Source of the DNA: Prevotella sp.
GTDB lineage: Bacteria > Bacteroidota > Bacteroidia > Bacteroidales > Bacteroidaceae
DNA length: 47,328 nucleotides
Direction: 5' to 3'
Assembly: GCA_022511075.1 (NCBI GenBank)
Contig: JAFLSE010000019.1
Location: 1-47,328, forward strand
The notes below the pieces were generated by a model that searched no databases, had not been told where the DNA came from, and was given only the letters and a program-made list of their open reading frames with translations. Numbering within the stretch: position 1 is the stretch's first letter; each line of letters begins with the position of its first letter. The position numbers and the translations under genes are program-made. Of this stretch, positions 1 through 6,419 are shown in pieces.

Positions 1-1
1 C

Positions 2-526
2 GGGCAAAGGGTCAGGATTCCCGTCAGGGTAAGCATACACCAGCGTCCGGCAGAGGCAGACGGGAAACGGTTTGGAGACTTTGAGATGGATACCATTGTC
101 GGCAACAACAACCAGGGAGCCATACTTACGGTCGTGGAGCGCAGCACCAATATGCTGTTCATGAAGAAACTCAGGTTTGGAAAGCAGGCTGAGGAACTTG
201 CCAAGGAAGCCATACGGCTGCTTGAGCCATATAAGGGATACATAAAGACCATCACCACGGACAATGGCTGTGAGTTCTGTGCCCATCAGGCGATTGCCAG
301 AGGACTCGATACCAACGTGTACTTCACGGATCCTTACTCATCATGGCAGAAAGGTGCGGTCGAGAACGCCAATGAACTCGCCAGGCAGTATATTCCCAAA
401 TCATCAAATATAAAACAACTAACGGACATGGATATTGAAAACATCAGAAACAAAATTAATGCAAGACCAAGAAAAAAACTCAATTTCTCAACACCACAAG
501 AAGAGTTTCTCAGCTATTTGATGTAA
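2..526 (+). CDS. IS30-family transposase, C-terminal part (5' end outside window)
   Basis: The reading frame is open from base 2, so the gene starts before the window; an internal ATG at 86 is not the true start. The translated part matches the catalytic half of IS30 transposases: GDFEMDTIVG (first catalytic Asp), TTDNGCEF (second Asp) and a Glu in KGAVENANELARQY, giving the DDE triad, then the terminal RPRKKLNFSTPQEEF block. It catalyses cut-and-paste style movement of its element. The stop is followed at once by a sequence that looks like the element's terminal repeat. Whether the copy is intact cannot be judged, because the DNA-binding half lies outside. Family call is firm; activity is unknown. 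Confidence 0.9.
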   Translation, partial: GQRVRIPVRVSIHQRPAEADGKRFGDFEMDTIVGNNNQGAILTVVERSTNMLFMKKLRFGKQAEELAKEAIRLLEPYKGYIKTITTDNGCEFCAHQAIARGLDTNVYFTDPYSSWQKGAVENANELARQYIPKSSNIKQLTDMDIENIRNKINARPRKKLNFSTPQEEFLSYLM

Positions 527-551
527 ATTTGCACTTGCTTGTTGAATTCGC
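527..551 (+). repeat. Probable right end of the IS30 element
   Basis: Directly after the transposase stop is TTGCACTTGCTTGTTGAATT (529-548). A similar block, TTGCATTTATTAATTGAACT, lies at the outer edge of the decayed IS30 copy at 21587-21606, so this is likely the element's terminal inverted repeat. The other end is outside the window, so the exact terminus is not proven. Confidence 0.5.
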
Positions 552-585
552 AGTTCCTTAAAATTTTTGAAAAAACTATCGAAAA

Positions 586-618
586 TTTGGTACATTTATA
601 AAAAAATCATTATCTTTG
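586..618 (+). promoter_or_regulatory. Bacteroidetes-type promoter of the ATPase-HNH operon
   Basis: A -33 TTTG (586-589) and a -7 TATCTTTG (611-618) are separated by 21 bases, fitting the Bacteroidetes consensus TTTG-N19-21-TAnnTTTG. It lies about 40 bases past the IS30 end and predicts a leader of about 140 nt before the ATPase start at 767. Confidence 0.7.
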
Positions 619-648
619 TAGTATAAAAAATAAAATATACAAGATTTT

Positions 649-758
649 ATGAACCATTTTAAAATTTGGGAATGTGGTTAAAAAGGTACAAAAGACATTT
701 TGATAATATTCCACAGCATTTTTGTGATGATGCTTTAAGGTTTATGGATTTTATGTAA
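649..758 (+). other. Leader with two overlapping short ORFs
   Basis: Two tiny frames sit between the promoter and the ATPase gene. One starts ATG at 649 and encodes 10 residues (MNHFKIWECG, stop 679-681). The other starts ATG at 672 in another frame and encodes 28 residues ending FCDDALRFMDFM (stop 756-758), 8 bases before the ATPase start. Read with one frame change they form a single ~36-residue peptide. This could be a leader peptide, a small third component, or the remnant of a larger gene. Nothing homologous is recognised, and coding status is uncertain. Confidence 0.3.
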
Positions 759-766
759 ATTATAAT

Positions 767-2788
767 ATGGCAATTCAAGATAATACTTTTAGTTTGATAG
801 CTGTACGTATGATGCCTGGCTGCAGCGAGGCATACCGTAAAGGTTTGCATGAACAGCAATTCTATTTCTTCAATGACAGATATGTCAGCGAAGGCGATCA
901 TATTCAACCTAATCCAGCCAGGTGTCAGATGCCAGACGATTTCTTTGGGCGTAATATCAATGTACAAGCTGTGTGTGGTACAAACGGAGCTGGCAAGAGT
1001 ACACTTTTTGAAATTGTGTACCGCATCATTAATAACTTGTGTTGCCGTTTGGAGTGTGATTCATACCGTGGGGGTGGCGCTACTCAACTATGGTATATCC
1101 AAGGATTATATGCAGAATTGCACTATGAATTAAACAATAGCCTTTTTACCATTGCATGTTGCGGAGAAACTATGTATTTTGAAAAAGAAGGGGAGCCTCG
1201 AATTAATTTGAATAGCGGCAATCGCCCTCATGCAGAAGAATACAATACTATTTATCGTAACCTATTCTATACGCTGGTAACTAATTATTCTATGCAGTCA
1301 TTAGTACCGATTGACTATGACTATGACTCTGAACCTGTCTGCGACTGGCGGAACGCTACATCAGAACGCAACTGGCTGGAAAGTATATACAACAAGAATG
1401 ACGGGTATCGGGTAGCAATTGGTATTGAGCCATATAAAGGGGGAAACAAATACGATATGGAGCGCCAAGCAGATTTTGCAAACACCCGCACAGCACAACT
1501 TCTTCTTAGCAATCGTGACTTCATCAGCGGCCATCGTTTGGACCGTATTGAATTTGAATTTGATGAGCAGGTGTATGGCTCCAAGGTTGAGGGATTTGAT
1601 TTTAGAAATCATATAGACAATATAGACTTTCTGGCATTGAACCAAAACGATTGTCTGGCTATTATGTTTGAGAAATTTGAAATAAACCGGAATTTAGCAG
1701 TACAGGAAAAACGTGAAGTGTTAGTTAGGGCTATGGCTTATATCTTTGACAAGATATTGGCGGTAGCAAACAACTACCCAACGTTTGAAGGATTTGCTCA
1801 TACTCAGGACGAGCTACCAGATAATTACATATTAGCCGAAGAAGCGCAAAGGAATGCGTTTGCATCTTTGTGTGAAAAAATTTATACAGAACCCTCCCAC
1901 ATATCTACCAAAATAATACAGACTATCAACTTTATCAAAGCCTTTTTGTCTCATGACATTTCTCTTGATGACTGTGACTTGATGAATGTATTTAACTATG
2001 AGACATACCATAGGCTCTATCATGAAGGGAACAATTTTGAAAGTCTTGAAGAACAAGAACGGCATTTTATCCCACCATACTACAAAATGACCATTTGGTT
2101 ACGAAACTTGACAACGGACGCTTGTGTGGAATATAGCCATTTGAGTTCCGGCGAGCGTCAGTTTATACAGCAGATGGGTAGCTGTATGTATCATATGCGT
2201 AACTTAATGTCGGTACAGGAATACCAAAATGAAGATCATTTTGACCGACCAAAGTACCATTACTATAATCTGATTCTTGACGAAATAGAAATCGGTTTTC
2301 ACCCAGAATATCAGCGTACATTTCTATGCAAGTTGATTGAGGCCATTGAGAATTTGGGTATTAACCAGGAAAACCATGTAAACATTATTCTGTCAAGCCA
2401 TTCACCCTTTCTTTTAAGTGACCTGCCCCAAGGAAGAGTTCTGCTGTTAGAGAATGGAGAAATGGTAAGAAATGATAGATTCAGTAATACATTTGGCGCA
2501 AATATAAGTACATTACTCAATGAAGATTTCTTTTTGAGCAATGGCTTTATTGGTGGATATGCTCAGAAAAAAATAACAAAGGCTATTGAGTTTCTGAAAC
2601 AGGACAGGTCGGCAGATGAGGATCCGTTATGCCGTGATTCGGTACAACAACTTATTAGCTTGGTGGGCGATTCTCTGTTGCATGGTGTGTTGGTATCTCT
2701 TTTCCATGAGCATTATTATTCAACAAAAGATGAGCGCATCCGAGTCTTAGAAGCAGAAATTCAGCGATTGAAAGAACAACAGGTATGA
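767..2788 (+). CDS. AAA/ABC-type ATPase, PtuA-like (Septu-type defence)
   Basis: 673 residues. It is an SMC/RecF-like ATPase of the kind paired with HNH nucleases in anti-phage systems. Walker A is GTNGAGKST at residues 71-79, the ABC signature-like LSSGERQF at 459-466, Walker B LILDEIE at 502-508 with catalytic Glu506, and a downstream ILSSHSPFLLSDLP switch-His motif. The 380 residues between Walker A and the signature hold no recognised domain and may serve as sensor or dimerisation part. It overlaps the HNH gene by 4 bases (ATGA), implying translational coupling. In Septu, PtuA forms an oligomer that controls the PtuB nuclease; that role here is inferred from motifs and gene order. Other ATPase-HNH pairs (for example the effector module of some retrons) remain possible; no reverse transcriptase is visible within the window. 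Confidence 0.75.
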   Translation: MAIQDNTFSLIAVRMMPGCSEAYRKGLHEQQFYFFNDRYVSEGDHIQPNPARCQMPDDFFGRNINVQAVCGTNGAGKSTLFEIVYRIINNLCCRLECDSYRGGGATQLWYIQGLYAELHYELNNSLFTIACCGETMYFEKEGEPRINLNSGNRPHAEEYNTIYRNLFYTLVTNYSMQSLVPIDYDYDSEPVCDWRNATSERNWLESIYNKNDGYRVAIGIEPYKGGNKYDMERQADFANTRTAQLLLSNRDFISGHRLDRIEFEFDEQVYGSKVEGFDFRNHIDNIDFLALNQNDCLAIMFEKFEINRNLAVQEKREVLVRAMAYIFDKILAVANNYPTFEGFAHTQDELPDNYILAEEAQRNAFASLCEKIYTEPSHISTKIIQTINFIKAFLSHDISLDDCDLMNVFNYETYHRLYHEGNNFESLEEQERHFIPPYYKMTIWLRNLTTDACVEYSHLSSGERQFIQQMGSCMYHMRNLMSVQEYQNEDHFDRPKYHYYNLILDEIEIGFHPEYQRTFLCKLIEAIENLGINQENHVNIILSSHSPFLLSDLPQGRVLLLENGEMVRNDRFSNTFGANISTLLNEDFFLSNGFIGGYAQKKITKAIEFLKQDRSADEDPLCRDSVQQLISLVGDSLLHGVLVSLFHEHYYSTKDERIRVLEAEIQRLKEQQV

Positions 2789-3840
2789 GACAGATTCCTA
2801 TCACTTCTTATATTAAAACTTTATCTGAACGGTATCAGGAGATGCTTACAGGAAAATCTCCATTGCCAAATGGAAATGCCCTAATAAATATACCTCAACG
2901 TGTGGAGGATTTGAAAGTATTATTTGCTGATTCAAAAAATTCAATCAAGGAACAATATAAAGTTGGGAAACGAAAAAAGAGGAAAAATTTGCTTAACAGA
3001 AAAAGATATGTTGTATATCTTGAAAAGCTAAAAGACAGGCTGGATAATGGGCTACTAATACTGCCTCCCTCAGAATTTGAAAACGAAATACAAACATTTT
3101 CTGCTCTTCTCACTCCAAAAGAAACGAGCAAAAAGATAAAAATAGGCATAAGAGCAAATGGGATATTTAAGACCTTTACAGAGATTATTCAGGAAACACT
3201 ATGTTATAAGATCATACGCAATCAAGTGTTCCCACATTTTATTAGAGAACTGAACATCAAGGCTTGTGTTTATTGTAATTCCCAATATGCGGTGACAGAC
3301 GAAGATAATCGTGGATACTACCAGTTGGATCACTGGAAGCCAGAGTCAAAATATCCATACCTTTGTGTTTGTTTTTTCAACCTACAGCCTTGCTGCGCAT
3401 CATGCAATCTCAACAAACGAGATGACGATAGAGAATATCACAGTATCTGGAATGAATCAAATAATGATAATGAACTTTATAGATTTAAGATTACTTCAGC
3501 TTCTTTAGCTCATTACATCTTGACGCATCAGACTGGGGATTTAAAAATTCAACTTGATGCCGTCCGTCGGCCAGAGTTGTTGGCGCCTCTCATGGACAAG
3601 CTACACATTAACCATCTTTATGACGAGTTGAAAGATGTTGCAGAAGAAGTGGTATGGAAGCGGATGGCTTATGATAAAGGCTATTATAAAGCACTCGGAC
3701 ATATATTACGCCGAATCCCATTCGCTCAATCAGAAGTCAACCGTTTCATACTTGGTACATACGATAATCCCAATGATATTCATAAACGCCCTCTTACCAA
3801 ACTGATACAGGATGTCGCTAAACAGTTGGGAGTAATTTAA
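2785..3840 (+). CDS. HNH endonuclease, PtuB-like partner of the upstream ATPase
   Basis: 351 residues. The C-terminal half is an HNH nuclease with a zinc site: CVYC at residues 161-164 and CCASC at 203-207 give the metal-binding cysteines, and LDHW with Asp182-His183 gives the general-base His; NLNKRD follows (208-213), as in TIGR02646/PtuB-type proteins. The N-terminal ~150 residues are very basic (KVGKRKKRKNLLNRKR) and unrecognised; they may bind nucleic acid or the ATPase. It is longer than short PtuB proteins, mainly because of this N-terminus and a ~130-residue tail. The start overlaps the ATPase stop (ATGA). Expected role: DNA or RNA cleavage once the ATPase complex is triggered by phage. 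Family call good; system name inferred. Confidence 0.75.
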   Translation: MRQIPITSYIKTLSERYQEMLTGKSPLPNGNALINIPQRVEDLKVLFADSKNSIKEQYKVGKRKKRKNLLNRKRYVVYLEKLKDRLDNGLLILPPSEFENEIQTFSALLTPKETSKKIKIGIRANGIFKTFTEIIQETLCYKIIRNQVFPHFIRELNIKACVYCNSQYAVTDEDNRGYYQLDHWKPESKYPYLCVCFFNLQPCCASCNLNKRDDDREYHSIWNESNNDNELYRFKITSASLAHYILTHQTGDLKIQLDAVRRPELLAPLMDKLHINHLYDELKDVAEEVVWKRMAYDKGYYKALGHILRRIPFAQSEVNRFILGTYDNPNDIHKRPLTKLIQDVAKQLGVI

Positions 3841-3963
3841 AACTACTTTCATTCCGAATATCTACTTAAACGAATCCAACTACTTGAACTACGTTTTCAT
3901 AAATAAATAGATGTCGTTGTACCAATTTCTGCAATAATTTGCAAATTCAATAGAAACAGGAGA

Positions 3964-3993
3964 AAGTTTCCACGCAGAAACTTCTTCTTTTTT
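3964..3993 (+). terminator. Rho-independent terminator after the defence operon
   Basis: AAGTTTC (3964-3970), a 6-nt loop and GAAACTT (3977-3983) form a 7-bp stem, followed by CTTCTTTTTT. It lies 124 bases after the HNH stop, on the same strand. Confidence 0.6.
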
Positions 3994-4015
3994 CATTTGT
4001 GTTTTCCAATCCTGC

Positions 4016-4051
4016 TTATAGTATGATTTTTGCCGAAAAATCATACTATAA
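4016..4051. repeat. Perfect 16-bp inverted repeat with 4-nt loop
   Basis: TTATAGTATGATTTTT (4016-4031), GCCG, AAAAATCATACTATAA (4036-4051). The arms match base for base. The right arm is followed by AAAATAATT and the left is preceded by non-T sequence, so it is a poor intrinsic terminator either way. It could be a protein-binding palindrome or a scar at an element boundary. Confidence 0.7.
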
Positions 4052-4210
4052 AAATAATTGATGTTAAGATTTGGGCTGCTGGCAGCAGTAAATTCGTCCA
4101 GTACCATACAAAAATAGTTTCTTTGCACTCGCATTTCGTAAAGCAGAATGACAAAGACTGCTTGTCCGGAGTGGAAAGAAACAAAAAATCATATTCAAAC
4201 AAATAACAGT

Positions 4211-4942
4211 ATGAGCCCATTTATGATATTCGCGGTCGTGCTGACCTTCGCCTACATCATCTATTTCTCCGTCACCATCATGCGTGACCTCTACGGAAAG
4301 AAGGACGGGCAGAAAGATGAACCTGAGACCATTGACGTCGGCGACATAACCGGCGAGGACGCCCCTGTCAGCGTCAGTGAGAACGAAGACGGCTTCCATA
4401 TAGACGGTGACGACGGTGACGTGCCATACACCGAACAAATTCATGGTGACGGCGTGCGTGTCATAGAACCAGCTGGCTATGTTGCCTCACAAGAAGACGA
4501 TATCCCACAGAGTGGCCGGGCAGCAATGATCAGCGAGCAGCTAAATGAAGAGTTTGCGGCAGAAGCCGACGAACTGACACCTGATCACGAGTTCGTGGCA
4601 ACCCCTGAGGAGTACAATATCTTCCTTCAGGAGAAGCACAGTGCCCGCAGCAGACATGCCTCCACTGTAAGAACACCATTGATGAATTGTAAAGCTATCA
4701 TATTTCTGAAGTCAGCCATGGCAGGTATGCTGCTTGTCCAGTCCTTGTCTGCTACCGCCAAGTGCGGCGGCGTGGACTACAGCTGGGGAGCGGATGCCCT
4801 TGCCACGGCTCACAATGATGTAGTGACGATGATATTCTACGTATTCTACCTCATCTATGCCGTCTCGTCCATCGTCGCTGTCATAGGTGTCATTCTGCGA
4901 TTTTCACAATTTTTGTACTGTTTTCATAATGCGCGAAAATAG
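4211..4942 (+). pseudogene. Conjugative transposon remnant: TraD (DUF4122)-like fused to truncated TraE (DUF4134)-like
   Basis: The N-terminal part (MSPFMIFAVV, one membrane helix, then IMRDLYGKKDGQKDE and an acidic stretch) resembles DUF4122, the TraD-like protein of Bacteroidetes conjugative transposons. From about residue 157 (MNCKAIIFLKSAMAG) the same frame reads a signal peptide and GGVDYSWGADALATAHNDVV plus a membrane helix, like the start of TraE (DUF4134). In known elements these are separate, adjacent genes. Here the end of traD appears lost and traE stops after GVILRF, before its second helix. A longer frame starts at 4148, but the conserved start is at 4211. The block is cut off by the IS982 element, and no other transfer genes follow. 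Family names come from recall of motif and gene order. Confidence 0.6.
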
Positions 4943-4947
4943 TACAA
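4913..4947. repeat. Imperfect 13-bp inverted repeat at the broken end of the TraE-like frame
   Basis: TTGTACTGTTTTC (4913-4925) and GAAAATAGTACAA (4935-4947) pair with one mismatch around a 9-nt loop. It begins about where TraE homology ends and contains the stop codon, so it may mark the end of an inserted or deleted segment. Confidence 0.5.
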
Positions 4948-4983
4948 GACCACAAGGTTTCATACTGTCTCGCTACTAAAGAT

Positions 4984-6007
4984 ACGTGAGTTCGATATAA
5001 GAAAAGTGCTAAAAAAGTTGTAGGAATGAGATATTTTTAGTAACTTTACAGGTGAAAATCAAACAGTTACATAAAACATTCACTCCTATGACACCTGCAA
5101 ATTTAATAAAAATTTTCTGTACTCTCGACGAATTCTGCAAATATCTTGCCCCCGAGCTGAAAAAACGTGCCGTGTGCATCCCCGGCAAACGCTCCCGGAA
5201 CCGTCCGTGCCGTCTGTCCGACAGCGAGGTAATGACCATCCTGGTGCTGTCCCATACTTACCGTTTCCGTGACCTGAAGTCCTTCTATCTTGGCTACGTC
5301 TGCCAGCACATGCGCCTCGACTTTCCGCACACCGTGTCCTACAACCGCTTCGTCGAGCGGCAGGCACAGGTCGGGCTACAGCTGCTGCTCTTCCTGCAGA
5401 CCTGTGCCCTGGGTAAGTGTACGGGCATTTCCATCATAGACTCCACGCCGCTGGAAGTATGCCACATCAAGCGGATGCACTCGCACAAGACCATGCGCGG
5501 ATGGGCGGCAAAGGGCAAGTCCACGATGGGATGGTTCTACGGTCTGAAGCTGCACCTGGTCATCAACGACAAGGCCGAGATTATCTAGTGGACACTCTCT
5601 GCGGGCAATGAGGATGACAGGGGGCCACTGAAGGACAAACGGCTTACTGACAACCTGTTCGGCAAGCTCTTCGCCGACAGAGGATATATCAGCTAGGATC
5701 TCTTTGAACAACTATTTATGGATGATATACACCTGATAACCAAGATTAAGAAGAACATGAAGAACTCGCTGATGAGCCTGCATGACAAGATCATACTCAG
5801 GAAACGCTCGGTCATAGAGACGGTCAACGATGAGCTGAAGAATGTCTGCCAGATTGAGCATACAAGGCACCGCTCGGTCAATAACTTTACAACGAATCTC
5901 GTGGCGGGACTCATTGCATACAACTTGCTGCCTAAGAAGCCGGAAATGAACATTGAAATCATTGACAAAAGCAGATTCTTGGCATAAGGCTTATATCGAA
6001 CTCACGT
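4984..6007 (+). mobile_element. Complete IS982-family insertion sequence (1024 bp)
   Basis: The left end ACGTGAGTTCGATATAAG (4984-5001) and right end CTTATATCGAACTCACGT (5990-6007) are perfect 18-bp inverted repeats. AAAGAT directly precedes the left end (4978-4983) and directly follows the right end (6008-6013), giving a 6-bp target-site duplication. Length and content (one transposase frame) fit IS982. The intact ends and duplication suggest a fairly recent insertion, although the transposase frame is interrupted. Confidence 0.92.
5052..5987 (+). pseudogene. IS982-family transposase with two in-frame TAG codons
   Basis: A single frame of 311 codons from GTG 5052 (alternative ATG 5088) encodes an IS982-type DDE transposase: N-terminal KKRAVCIPGKRSRNRPCRLS, the first catalytic Asp in SIIDSTPLEVC, a second in FADRGYIS, and the Glu in KRSVIETVNDELKN. 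TAG at 5586-5588 (after DKAEII) and TAG at 5694-5696 (after RGYIS) interrupt it without any frameshift; the protein resumes in the same frame after each. At the second site CAG (Gln) is the likely ancestor. Under the standard code only the first 178 residues are made, so the element probably cannot move by itself unless ambers are read through or a sister copy helps. Confidence 0.9.
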
Positions 6008-6116
6008 AAAGATAATAAATATCAGGGAGTTACAGCACCTTCCAGCCTACTTTTTGCATATTAGGCCTAAAGTATTATAAAAGAAAAACGGAACCTCTGG
6101 GGGGGTGAAAAGAAGA

Positions 6117-6142
6117 AAACCTGCTGATTTTTCAGCAGGTTT
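6117..6142 (-). terminator. Terminator of tRNA-Ser
   Basis: AAACCTGCTGA (6117-6127) and TCAGCAGGTTT (6132-6142) pair perfectly over 11 bp with a 4-nt loop. On the minus strand the stem is followed by TCTTCTTTT, and it starts 13 bases past the tRNA 3' end. Confidence 0.8.
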
Positions 6143-6155
6143 CATTTCGTTGAAG

Positions 6156-6240
6156 CGGAGAGAGAGGGATTCGAACCCCCGGTACCTCTCGGTACGGCGG
6201 TTTTCAAGACCGCTGTAATCGACCACTCTACCATCTCTCC
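6156..6240 (-). tRNA. tRNA-Ser (UGA)
   Basis: The minus strand folds as a class II tRNA: acceptor GGAGAGA/TCTCTCC, anticodon arm GCGGT-CTTGAAA-ACCGC with anticodon TGA, a long variable arm (GTACCGAGAGGTAC), T-loop TTCGAAT, and discriminator G, as for serine. CCA is not encoded. Its 3' end faces the accessory block at 1-6150, which suggests use as an integration site. Confidence 0.95.
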
Positions 6241-6275
6241 AGGCTTTAGTGGGAAAGGTTTCCTAAAAGCGAGTG

Positions 6276-6307
6276 CAAAGGTACGGAGTTTTTTTGAAAG
6301 TGCCAAA
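6276..6307 (-). promoter_or_regulatory. Promoter of tRNA-Ser
   Basis: Read on the minus strand: -33 TTTG (6304-6307), 20 bases, -7 TACCTTTG (6276-6283), then GCACTCGC. The same -7 and start sequence precede the initiator tRNA at 24033. Confidence 0.75.
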
Positions 6308-6367
6308 TATTTTGGAGACTTTTTTAGTTTTTCCTCGTGTTTTGATGTTTTTTTGGCAAAAAATCAT

Positions 6368-6375
6368 TATCTTTG
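6368..6375 (+). promoter_or_regulatory. -7 element upstream of mutS2
   Basis: TATCTTTG fits TAnnTTTG and lies 45 bases before the mutS2 start. A -33 TTTG at the usual spacing is not clear (nearest is 23 bases away). Confidence 0.5.
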
Positions 6376-6419
6376 CAGCGTAAAGTTGCGTGTTGGTGCA
6401 ACGGGAAAAATGAAGCGAA

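Larger units (their letters stand above)
3841..4147. other. Intergenic region between defence operon and transposon remnant
   Basis: No convincing gene is seen. The stretch holds the terminator at 3964-3993, the 16-bp palindrome at 4016-4051 and, at 4111-4139, a promoter-like TAGTTTCTTTGCACTCGC resembling the start of the tRNA promoters in this window. An 81-residue antisense frame here has no recognisable feature and is not called. Confidence 0.6.

Noticed and set aside
3889..4134. Minus-strand 81-codon frame after the HNH gene
   Set aside because: It crosses the palindrome and terminator, its start falls in a promoter-like TTTGCACTCGCAT motif, and the product is not recognisable.
5086..5711. 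Several antisense frames over the IS982 transposase
   Set aside because: All are shadows; the sense frame carries the DDE residues and sits between the element's ends.
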